64,000 nucleotides of DNA from Salinicola rhizosphaerae. Its GTDB lineage: Bacteria; Pseudomonadota; Gammaproteobacteria; Pseudomonadales; Halomonadaceae. The notes beneath the pieces are model-generated. The model did not search any database and was not told the origin of the DNA. It worked only from the letters and a program-made list of their open reading frames with translations. Below, one piece after another: positions 57,401 through 64,000 of this stretch; positions within the stretch are counted from its first letter, which is position 1, and the number at the start of each line of letters is the position of its first letter. The stretch covers positions 352,585 to 416,584 of the forward strand of contig NZ_BMZI01000005.1 of the NCBI RefSeq assembly GCF_014652715.1. Reading direction: 5' to 3'. Made by a program: the position numbers and the translations under genes.

Positions 57401-60400
57401 CGTCTCTTTCAGCAGGCCGGACCCGGCAGCAGTGTAGCCGCTCAGACTCACCGTCGGCGCATCGGCCACCGCGGTGACGTTGACCGTTGCCGTGGCCGGC
57501 GTCGCGTCCTTGCCGCCGTTATTGTCGGTGGCCGAATACTGCAGGGAACTCGAACCCGACCAGTTGGCGGCCGGCTTGAAGTAGACCGTCGCACCGTTGG
57601 CCGTCGCATTCACGATGGATCCCGCAGACAGGACCTGAGTGCCGGCAGCATCGCTGTAGAAGGTACCGTTGGCGCCCACGCTCGAGATCTGGAAGCTGGC
57701 CACGCTGCCGTCGCTGTCGGTACCCGAGAGGCTGACTGCGATCAGCGAGGTGGGGTCTTCCTTCCCGGTCGACGTCGTATCCAGCGTTTCCGGCAGTTCG
57801 TTGGTACCGACGATCGTCACCGATACGGTCTGAGTCGTGCCGTCGGTGGTCTTGACGGTGAAGGTCTCGACCTTCTGCTCGCCCGCCTTGAGATACTGAA
57901 CCGCGCTGTTGGCAACGCTGTAGTTCCAGGCACCGCTGGCGCTGATCGTCAGTGTGCCAAGCGTGCCGCTGGCTGCGGTGCCGGAGCCCGCCTGGAAACC
58001 GGACTGCCCGGCATCCGCGTCGACTGCGGTCAACACACCGGAAGAGACCAGGTTGCCCGACGCGTTGACGTTGCTGTCTTCGGTGACGCTACCGGTGGTC
58101 GCGCCGCTGATGGTCGGGGCATCCGCCGTGCCGTTGATGGTCACGGTGATCGTCTGCGTCGCCGTGCCGTCTTTCGATGCCACGGTATAGGTCTCGACGC
58201 GAGATTGACCGGCATCGAGATACTGCACCTTGCTGTTGTCGACGCTGTAGGTCCACTGCCCGCCCGACGTGATCGAGAGGCTACCCAGCGCGGTCGTCGT
58301 GCCGTTGGTCGAGCCGCTGGCCCCGGTATAGGTGACGCTGCCGGTATTGAAGGCCGCTTCGCCAGCGTCCGGATCCACGACCGTCAGCGTGCCGGTCGTG
58401 GTGATATTGCCACCGCTGACTGACGTGTCCTCCTTTACGGCGCCGGTTGCCGTGCCGCTGATGGTCGCCACGTCGTTGACCGGCGTCACGTAGAGCGACA
58501 CGGTCGCCGTCGCGGTGCCACCCTTGCCATCGCTGATGGTGTAGTCGAACGTCGCGGTGCCGTTGTAATTGGCACTTGGAGTGAAGGTCACCACGCCATT
58601 GCTGACGCTGACGGTGCCGCCCACCGGGTTGCTCACCGAAGTCAGTGTTAGTGCATCACCTTCGGGATCGCTGTCATTACTGAGCAGGTCACTCGCATTG
58701 AGGAAGATCGGCGTGTCTTCGCGCGTCACCATCGGTGAGGAGAGCACGTAATGGTTCAGGGGGTAGTAGTTCGAGTCCGACCCCACCATCTGCAGCTGCG
58801 GCTGGAAGACTGCGTTGCCGCCCTGGTCCCAGTAGACGATCTCGATCTTGTGCGTGCCGCTCGCGTCGATCGTGAACGTACCGGCATTCGTCGTCGGACT
58901 CTGAATCCGATCAACCACCGCCACGACGACACCGTCGATCTTGATCTGATAGCCATCGTCGGCGAGCACCTTGAAGTTATAGGTGCCGGCGGAGAGTTCG
59001 ATGTCCCCCACCATGCGCAGGATGGCATCGCTACCGGTTGCCGGCGAGCTGGTGCTGAGCGTGCTGGCATCGCTGCCGAGGAAGCGCGCGAGGTTGCCCG
59101 AGCTCCCCAGGTCGCCCACGACATAGTTGTAGTAGAGCGAGCTGGCCACGAACGTGGCATCGGCCGGCTTGGTTGCCATGAACGCATTCGCCTGCGCGAC
59201 GCTGGTCATGTTGGCGCCATCGGTGCCTTCGTTGTAAGCGTAGTACTCGGAATAGAGACCGGAGAGCTTGCCCAGCGAAGCATAGGTGTCGTTGGTGGCG
59301 GTCGGCGCTTCATTGGCTCCATTGATGGTGACCGTGATGGTCTGCGTGGCCGAGCCGTCGGCGGACGTCACCGTGTAACTCTCGGTGCGGGTCTGCCCCA
59401 ACCCGAGGTACTGAACCTTGCTGTTGTCGACGCTGTAGGTCCAGCTACCGCTCGCATTGATCGAAAGCGTACCCAGCGCCGTCGTCGTGCCGCCGGTCGT
59501 ACCGCCGGCACCAGCAAAGGTCACGCTGCCGGTGTTGAAGCTCGACTGACCTAGGTCCGCGTCCGCCACGGTCAGAGTTCCCGTCGTGACCAGATTGCCG
59601 TTGGAGACATTGCTGTCTTCGGTGACGGCACCGCTGGCGTTGCCGCTGATCACGGCTGTATCCGCCGTGCCCTTGATGGTCACGGTAATCGTCTGCGTCG
59701 CGGAGCCGTCAGCGGATTTGACGGTGTAGGTCTCGACCCGCGACTGGCCGGCGTCGAGATACTGGACCTTGCTGTTATCAACGCTGTAGGTCCAGGCGCC
59801 ATTGGCGCTGATCGACAAGGTGCCAAGTGCAGTCGTGGTGCCGTTGGTCGAACCGCTGGCGCCAGTGAACGCGACGCTGCCGGTGTTGAAGCTGGACTGG
59901 CCGCTGTCGGCATCAACCACGGTCAGCGCACCGGTGGTGGTCAGATTGCCGCCGGAGACATTGCTGTCTTCGGTGACCGCCCCAATGGCGTTACCGCTGA
60001 TGACCGCCGTATCCGCCGTGCCGTTGATGGTCACGGTGATCGTCTGCGTCGCGGAGCCGTCCTTCGACGCCACGGTGTAGGTTTCGACCCGCGACTGGCC
60101 GACGTCGAGATACTGCACCTTGCTGTTGTCGACCGTATAGGTCCACGCGCCGTTGGCGCTGATCGACAAGGTGCCGAGTGCGGTCGTGGTGCCGTTGGTC
60201 GAACCGCTGGCACCGGTGAACGCAACGCTGCCGGTGTTGAAGCTCGACTGGCCCGCATCGGCATCGGCAACCGTGAGGCTGCCGGTGGTCGTGAGGTTGC
60301 CGCCGGAGACGGCGGTGTCTTCCGTCACGCTGCCGGAAGCCGTACCGCTGATGGTCGGGATGTCGTTGGTACCGGTCACGGTGACACTGATCGTCTGACT

Positions 60401-63400
60401 AGTGCCGTCAGCGGTCTTGACCGTGAACTGCTCGACCTTGGCTTCGCCAGCGGCCAGGTACTGGACCTTGGCGTTGTCGACGCTGTAGCTCCACTGGCCA
60501 TTGCTACCGATGGTCAGGCTGCCCAGCGTGGTTCCCACCGGCGTAGCAGTACCCGACTGGAAGCTCGACTGATTGGCATCGGCATCGCTGACGGTGAGCG
60601 TGCCAGTAGTGACCAGGTTGCCGTTGGTAACGGCCGAGTCTTCGGTCACTGCGCCTGTCGCCGTGCCACTGATAGTCGGGACGTCGTTGGTACCCGTTAC
60701 GGTGACGCTGATCGTCTGACTGGTGCCGTCAGCGGTCTTGACCGTGAACTGCTCGACCTTGGTTTCGCCAGCGGCCAGGTACTGGACCTTGGCGTTGTCG
60801 ACGCTGTAGCTCCACTGACCGTTGCTGCCGATGGTCAGGCTGCCCAGCGTGGTTCCCACCGGCGTGGCAGTACCCGACTGGAAGCTCGACTGATTGGCAT
60901 CGGCATCGCTGACGGTGAGCGTGCCAGTGGTGACCAGGTTGCCGTTGGTAACGGCCGTGTCTTCGGTCACGGCACCGCTGGTGACGCCACCCAGCGTCGG
61001 GGCATCCGCCGTGCCGTTGATGGTTACGGTAATCGTCTGCGTCGCGGAGCCGTCCTTCGACGCCACGGTGTAGGTCTCGACGCGCGACTGGCCGGCGTCG
61101 AGATACTGCACCTTGCTGTTGTCGACCGTATAGGTCCACGCGCCGTTGGCGCTGATCGAGAGCGTACCCAGCGCCGTGGTGGTGCCACCGGTGGTGCCGG
61201 AAGCACTACCGAAGGTCACACTGCCGGTGTTGAAGCTCGACTGGCCCGCGTCGGCATCGGCCACCGTGAGGCTGCCGGTGGTCGTGAGGTTGCCGCCGGA
61301 GACGGCGGTATCTTCCGTCACGCTGCCGGACGCCGTACCGCTGATCACCGCCGTGTCCGCCGTGCCGTTGATGGTCACGGTAATCGTCTGCGTCGCGGAG
61401 CCGTCCTTCGACGCCACGGTGTAGGTCTCGACGCGCGACTGGCCGACGTCGAGATACTGCACCTTGCTGTTGTCGACCGTATAGGTCCACGCGCCGTTGG
61501 CGCTGATCGAGAGCGTACCCAGCGCCGTGGTGGTGCCACCGGTGGTGCCGGAAGCACTACCGAAGGTCACACTGCCGGTGTTGAAGCTGGATTGACCCGC
61601 GTCGGCATCGGCAACCGTGAGGCTGCCGGTGGTGGTCAGGTTGCCGCCGGTGACATTGCTGTCTTCGGTGACCGCCCCACTGGCGTTACCACTGATGACC
61701 GCCGTATCCGCCGTGCCGTTGATCGTTACGGTAATCGTCTGCGTGGCCGAACCGTCAGCAGATTTGACGGTGTAAGTCTCGACCCGCGACTGCCCGGCGT
61801 CGAGGTACTGCACCTTGCTGTTATCAACGCTGTAGGTCCAGGCGCCGTTGGCCGAGATCGAGAGCGTACCCAGCGCCGTGGTGGTGCCGTTGGTCGAACC
61901 GGTGGCACCAGTGAACGCGACGCTGCCGGTGTTGAAGCTGGATTGCCCCGCGTCGGCATCGGCAACCGTGAGGCTGCCGGTGGTCGTGAGGTTGCCGCCG
62001 GAGACGGCGGTGTCTTCCGTCACGCTGCCGGAAGCCGTACCGCTGATCACCGCCGTATCCGCCGTGCCGTTGATGGTGACGGTGATGGTTTGGGTCGCGG
62101 AGCCGTCCTTCGACGCCACGGTGTAGGTCTCGACCCGCGACTGACCGGCGTCGAGGTACTGCACCTTGCTGTTGTCGACGGTGTAGGTCCAGGCGCCATT
62201 GGCGCTGATCGAGAGCGTGCCGAGTGCGGTCGTGGTGCCGTTGGTCGAACCGCTGGCGCCAGTGAACGCGACACTGCCGGTGTTGAAGCTGGATTGACCC
62301 GCATCGGCATCCGCCACGGTCAGTGCACCGGTGGTGGTCAGGTTACCGCCCGAGACATTGCTGTCTTCGGTGACCGCCCCACTGGCGTTTCCGCTGATGA
62401 CCGCCGTATCCGCCGTGCCGTTGATGGTCACGGTAATCGTCTGCGTGGCGGAGCCGTCCTTCGACGCCACGGTGTAGGTCTCGACCCGCGACTGACCGAC
62501 GTCGAGATACTGCACCTTGCTGTTGTCGATCGTATAGGTCCAGGCGCCGTTGGCGCTGATCGACAAGGTGCCGAGTGCGGTCGTGGTGCCGTTGGTCGAA
62601 CCGCTGGCACCGGTGAACGCGACGCTGCCGGTGTTGAAGCTGGATTGACCCGCATCGGCATCCGCCACGGTCAGCGCGCCGGTGGTGGTCAGGTTGCCGC
62701 CGCTGACGGCGGTATCTTCCGTCACGCTGCCGGCCGCCGTGCCGCTGATCACCGCCGTATCCGCCGTGCCGTTGATGGTTACGGTGATGGTTTGGGTCGC
62801 GGAGCCGTCCTTCGACGCCACGGTGTAGGTCTCGACCCGCGACTGACCGGCATCGAGATACTGCACCTTGCTGTTGTCAACGCTGTAGGTCCAGGCGCCA
62901 TTGGCCGAGATCGACAAGGTACCGAGTGCCGTCGTGGTGCCATTAGTCGAACCACTGGCGCCGGTGAACGCGACGCTGCCGGTGTTGAAGCTGGATTGAC
63001 CCGCATCGGCATCCGCCACGGTCAGCGCGCCGGTGGTGGTCAGGTTGCCGCCGGAGACATTGCTGTCTTCGGTGACGGCACCGCTGGCGTTGCCGCTGAT
63101 CACCGCCGTATCAGCAGTGCCGTTGATGGTCACGGTGATGGTTTGGGTCGCGGAGCCGTCAGCGGATTTGACGGTGTAGGTCTCGACCCGCGACTGACCG
63201 GCATCGAGGTACTGCACCTTGCTGTTATCGACCGTATAGGTCCACGCGCCGTTGGCGCTGATCGACAAGGTGCCGAGTGCGGTCGTGGTGCCGTTGGTCG
63301 AACCGCTGGCACCGGTGAACGCGACGCTGCCGGTGTTGAAGCTCGACTGGCCCGCATCGGTATCCGCCACGGTCAGCGCACCGGTGGTGGTCAGGTTGCC

Positions 63401-64000
63401 GCCGCTGACGGCGGTATCTTCCGTCACGCTACCGGCCGCCGTGCCGCTGATGGTCGGGACGTCATTGGTGCCGGTCACGGTGACACTGATCGTCTGACTG
63501 GTGCCGTCAGCGGTCTTGACCGTGAACTGCTCGACCTTGGTTTCGCCAGCGGCCAGGTACTGGACCTTGGCGTTGTCGACGCTGTAGCTCCACTGGCCAT
63601 TGCTGCCGATGGTCAGGCTGCCCAGCGTGGTTCCCACCGGCGTAGCAGTACCCGACTGGAAGCTCGACTGATTGGCATCGGCATCGCTGACGGTGAGCGT
63701 ACCGGTGGTGACCAAGTTGCCGTTGGTGACCGCCGTGTCTTCGATGACTGCGCCTGTCGCCGTCCCACTGACGGTCGGGACGTCGTTGGTACCCGTTACG
63801 GTGATCGTGACGGTCTGCGGCGCACTCACCCCACCGTTGTTGTCGGTGGCGGTGTAGGTGAACGTGACGTTGCGGCTCTGACCCGCCGGCAGGGCGTCGA
63901 AGTCGGTGCCCGGCGTGAAGCGATAGGAGCCGTCGGCGTTGAACGTCAGGCTGCCGTTGCCGCTGCCCACGCCCGTGGCGAGCTGGTAGCTGGCGATGGT
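54401..64000 (-). CDS. Giant LapA/BapA-like RTX adhesin, 5' end outside window
   Basis: The frame stays open to the right edge, giving at least 3199 residues; the N-terminal retention module and any LapG cut site are not visible. From N to C: 13 VCBS repeats (59.3-64 kb), a PA14 domain (about 58755-59262, starting GLYSEYYAYNEG), two more VCBS/cadherin-like repeats, an Ig-like linker, a second PA14-like domain (about 56970-57420), a possible beta-propeller (about 55840-56510), cadherin-like domains, RTX calcium repeats (about 54826-55050) and a C-terminal type I secretion signal. Secreted by LapBCE and held at the surface in a c-di-GMP-dependent way. Function: cell-surface attachment and biofilm. 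Confidence 0.93.
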   Translation of the reverse strand, partial: TIASYQLATGVGSGNGSLTFNADGSYRFTPGTDFDALPAGQSRNVTFTYTATDNNGGVSAPQTVTITVTGTNDVPTVSGTATGAVIEDTAVTNGNLVTTGTLTVSDADANQSSFQSGTATPVGTTLGSLTIGSNGQWSYSVDNAKVQYLAAGETKVEQFTVKTADGTSQTISVTVTGTNDVPTISGTAAGSVTEDTAVSGGNLTTTGALTVADTDAGQSSFNTGSVAFTGASGSTNGTTTALGTLSISANGAWTYTVDNSKVQYLDAGQSRVETYTVKSADGSATQTITVTINGTADTAVISGNASGAVTEDSNVSGGNLTTTGALTVADADAGQSSFNTGSVAFTGASGSTNGTTTALGTLSISANGAWTYSVDNSKVQYLDAGQSRVETYTVASKDGSATQTITVTINGTADTAVISGTAAGSVTEDTAVSGGNLTTTGALTVADADAGQSSFNTGSVAFTGASGSTNGTTTALGTLSISANGAWTYTIDNSKVQYLDVGQSRVETYTVASKDGSATQTITVTINGTADTAVISGNASGAVTEDSNVSGGNLTTTGALTVADADAGQSSFNTGSVAFTGASGSTNGTTTALGTLSISANGAWTYTVDNSKVQYLDAGQSRVETYTVASKDGSATQTITVTINGTADTAVISGTASGSVTEDTAVSGGNLTTTGSLTVADADAGQSSFNTGSVAFTGATGSTNGTTTALGTLSISANGAWTYSVDNSKVQYLDAGQSRVETYTVKSADGSATQTITVTINGTADTAVISGNASGAVTEDSNVTGGNLTTTGSLTVADADAGQSSFNTGSVTFGSASGTTGGTTTALGTLSISANGAWTYTVDNSKVQYLDVGQSRVETYTVASKDGSATQTITVTINGTADTAVISGTASGSVTEDTAVSGGNLTTTGSLTVADADAGQSSFNTGSVTFGSASGTTGGTTTALGTLSISANGAWTYTVDNSKVQYLDAGQSRVETYTVASKDGSATQTITVTINGTADAPTLGGVTSGAVTEDTAVTNGNLVTTGTLTVSDADANQSSFQSGTATPVGTTLGSLTIGSNGQWSYSVDNAKVQYLAAGETKVEQFTVKTADGTSQTISVTVTGTNDVPTISGTATGAVTEDSAVTNGNLVTTGTLTVSDADANQSSFQSGTATPVGTTLGSLTIGSNGQWSYSVDNAKVQYLAAGEAKVEQFTVKTADGTSQTISVTVTGTNDIPTISGTASGSVTEDTAVSGGNLTTTGSLTVADADAGQSSFNTGSVAFTGASGSTNGTTTALGTLSISANGAWTYTVDNSKVQYLDVGQSRVETYTVASKDGSATQTITVTINGTADTAVISGNAIGAVTEDSNVSGGNLTTTGALTVVDADSGQSSFNTGSVAFTGASGSTNGTTTALGTLSISANGAWTYSVDNSKVQYLDAGQSRVETYTVKSADGSATQTITVTIKGTADTAVISGNASGAVTEDSNVSNGNLVTTGTLTVADADLGQSSFNTGSVTFAGAGGTTGGTTTALGTLSINASGSWTYSVDNSKVQYLGLGQTRTESYTVTSADGSATQTITVTINGANEAPTATNDTYASLGKLSGLYSEYYAYNEGTDGANMTSVAQANAFMATKPADATFVASSLYYNYVVGDLGSSGNLARFLGSDASTLSTSSPATGSDAILRMVGDIELSAGTYNFKVLADDGYQIKIDGVVVAVVDRIQSPTTNAGTFTIDASGTHKIEIVYWDQGGNAVFQPQLQMVGSDSNYYPLNHYVLSSPMVTREDTPIFLNASDLLSNDSDPEGDALTLTSVSNPVGGTVSVSNGVVTFTPSANYNGTATFDYTISDGKGGTATATVSLYVTPVNDVATISGTATGAVKEDTSVSGGNITTTGTLTVVDPDAGEAAFNTGSVTYTGASGSTNGTTTALGSLSITSGGQWTYSVDNSKVQYLDAGQSRVETYTVASKDGTATQTITVTINGTADAPTISGATTGSVTEDSNVNASGNLVSSGVLTAVDADAGQSGFQAGSGTAASGTLGTLTISASGAWNYSVANSAVQYLKAGEQKVETFTVKTTDGTTQTVSVTIVGTNELPETLDTTSTGKEDPTSLIAVSLSGTDSDGSVASFQISSVGANGTFYSDAAGTQVLSAGSIVNATANGATVYFKPAANWSGSSSLQYSATDNNGGKDATPATATVNVTAVADAPTVSLSGYTAAGSGLLKETFAIATLGTSGSGASPATMQAAIDSGTPVTSGNTTNAANSNVAAGTGTHISGLMYLEAGKTYSFSGSGDDSIRLLVGGKVVGEGTWSTSSGNYSGTYTPTVTGYYTLDLYHHNQAGAGNYSLNVSVNGGTTKSLSTSDFVLMQDVSALDAANVNHSGLLGTDGKGNGYYQLYAMNEGDENSTIHLSKVTTGLTDTDGSESISKVAISGIPVGATISDGTNTFTATSGTTSKDITGWNLNTLTVKPAANYDGTFNLSVSATSKEASNGDTATTSVTVPVIVHNTNDAPTAVADTSSVTAQPDLVYLSTAEGTLETWNLTTGAQTSVTIKTSNGTTVSGLGDISSSTTAGRLYGVAFSSSAGSSTLYSINAATGLASAVGAISGLTSINALALMPSGLLIAASASSTGIYSINPSTLAATKIASTSFTAGGDLKYVGNHLYVSDANSKVYEVALNSDGSIKTTNGNATTTLVATMSSQVYGLAEDAKGQLLIMTTDSKATPMNVDTHTLGTATTLTALNGGTLYGSASAIDAGSAVASGNVLSNDTDPDGDTLTVASVSNSVASSSATVSSAATTTIAGVYGTLVLKADGSYTYTLDADRPTTRGLFGGSKGSDNFTYTISDGKGGTSTASLAISVTGATVNNAPTASSFTVSLTGTSITSDTVYVDFASGANMRDIESGSGLAIAITSLPTNGVLYANGVAVTAADIANGTLFDAKTITYNPADQSHTERSGFWPFYTYTTVEDKPLSDSFGFAAVDGSGTQSATQTVTLNPDGNGTYTSVTTGSSLSGTSGADLEIGTSGSDILTGGAGNDILVGNAGSDTLSGGAGADKLYGGAGADTLTGGTGSDRLEGGKGNDILTGGSGTLDTESDTFAWMRGDQGSSSSPAIDRVTDFTVGAKSSGGDVIDLSDMLDVGSSNLSNSALASMASQYLHFVKGEASGAPGTAGTNSSTLEIKTDGPEGAVTQKIVFSNVDMTSLGSSDTEIIKTLLDNGNLKTNLDG
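54826..55050 (-). other. RTX calcium-binding repeats of the adhesin
   Basis: About seven nonapeptide repeats of the GGxGxDxLx type (GSDILTGGAGNDILVGNAG, then GGAGADKLYGGAGADTLTGG and so on). They form a calcium-bound beta-roll that folds after export. They are followed by the DTFAWMRGD segment and DFTVG motif, the usual prelude to the uncleaved C-terminal type I secretion signal. Confidence 0.93.
59290..63880. repeat. Tandem VCBS repeats of two subtypes
   Basis: Thirteen units, all read leftward. The main subtype is 117 aa (351 bp; boundaries fall at 351-bp steps, e.g. 61018, 61369, 61720, 62071, 62422, 62773, 63124). A second subtype is 107 aa (321 bp; around 60360-61000 and the right end). 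Within the main block, units alternate between VTEDTAV and VTEDSNV forms, so the effective period is two units (702 bp). High nucleotide similarity implies recent expansion and assembly risk. Confidence 0.9.

Noticed and set aside
59290..63880. CRISPR-like regularity of repeats in the adhesin region
   Set aside because: The 351/321-bp units are in-frame VCBS protein repeats with no spacers or short palindromic repeats, and no cas genes are present.

Overview
The window is GC-rich and densely packed, with many single-gene regulators divergent from their targets. Protein types and architecture (Lap-type adhesin secretion, tripartite-style metabolite transport, abg and ebo genes, riboswitch-controlled thiC) suggest a gammaproteobacterium, most likely Halomonadaceae (Halomonas/Salinicola/Kushneria-like). 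That placement is inferred from gene content only; no rRNA or housekeeping marker is present.

Layout. 0-6.6 kb: end of a possible transporter gene, a 2OG-Fe(II) oxygenase, two MFS transporters, and an RpiR regulator divergent from a class III aminotransferase. 6.6-12.5 kb: a complete p-aminobenzoyl-glutamate module (abgR, abgT, abgA, abgB) bounded on both sides by a near-identical 88-bp direct repeat. 12.6-19.7 kb: a complete six-gene ebo/EDB cluster in three transcription units (eboD-eboE-eboC rightward, eboF leftward, eboA-eboB rightward). 19.8-29.1 kb: a lipid A type acyltransferase, an NAD-dependent oxidoreductase, pirin, SDR, VOC and MFS genes with four LysR regulators; one LysR carries a 24-bp minisatellite tail. 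29.2-43.3 kb: a thiamin region, with a TPP riboswitch and thiC, and further right two COG0212 (5-formyl-THF cyclo-ligase-like) paralogues flanking an NMT1/THI5-type ABC transporter with a divergent RpiR regulator. Between thiC and the rest lies a 5.6-kb module of two ureohydrolases, a LysR and an amino-acid-type ABC transporter. It is bounded by intact thiC on one side and an exact-length 167-bp copy of the thiC 3' end on the other, so it looks like an insertion that split a thiamin cluster. 43.5-46 kb: a dicarboxylate/amino acid symporter and small stress or folding proteins. 46-64 kb: a Lap biofilm module, all leftward: a giant VCBS/PA14/RTX adhesin (open at the right edge), lapB, lapC, lapE, lapD, lapG and a calcium-binding-like lipoprotein.

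How the genes work together. The Lap genes form a complete c-di-GMP-controlled adhesin system: export by LapBCE, periplasmic protease LapG, inner-membrane receptor LapD. The ebo genes belong to a cluster linked elsewhere to moving a small metabolite precursor across the inner membrane, but no dedicated biosynthetic genes are visible beside it here. The strongest unexplained signal is structural: two catabolic cassettes of about 5.6 kb, each with its own transporter, hydrolases and LysR, are each bounded by direct repeats and show no integrase or transposase.
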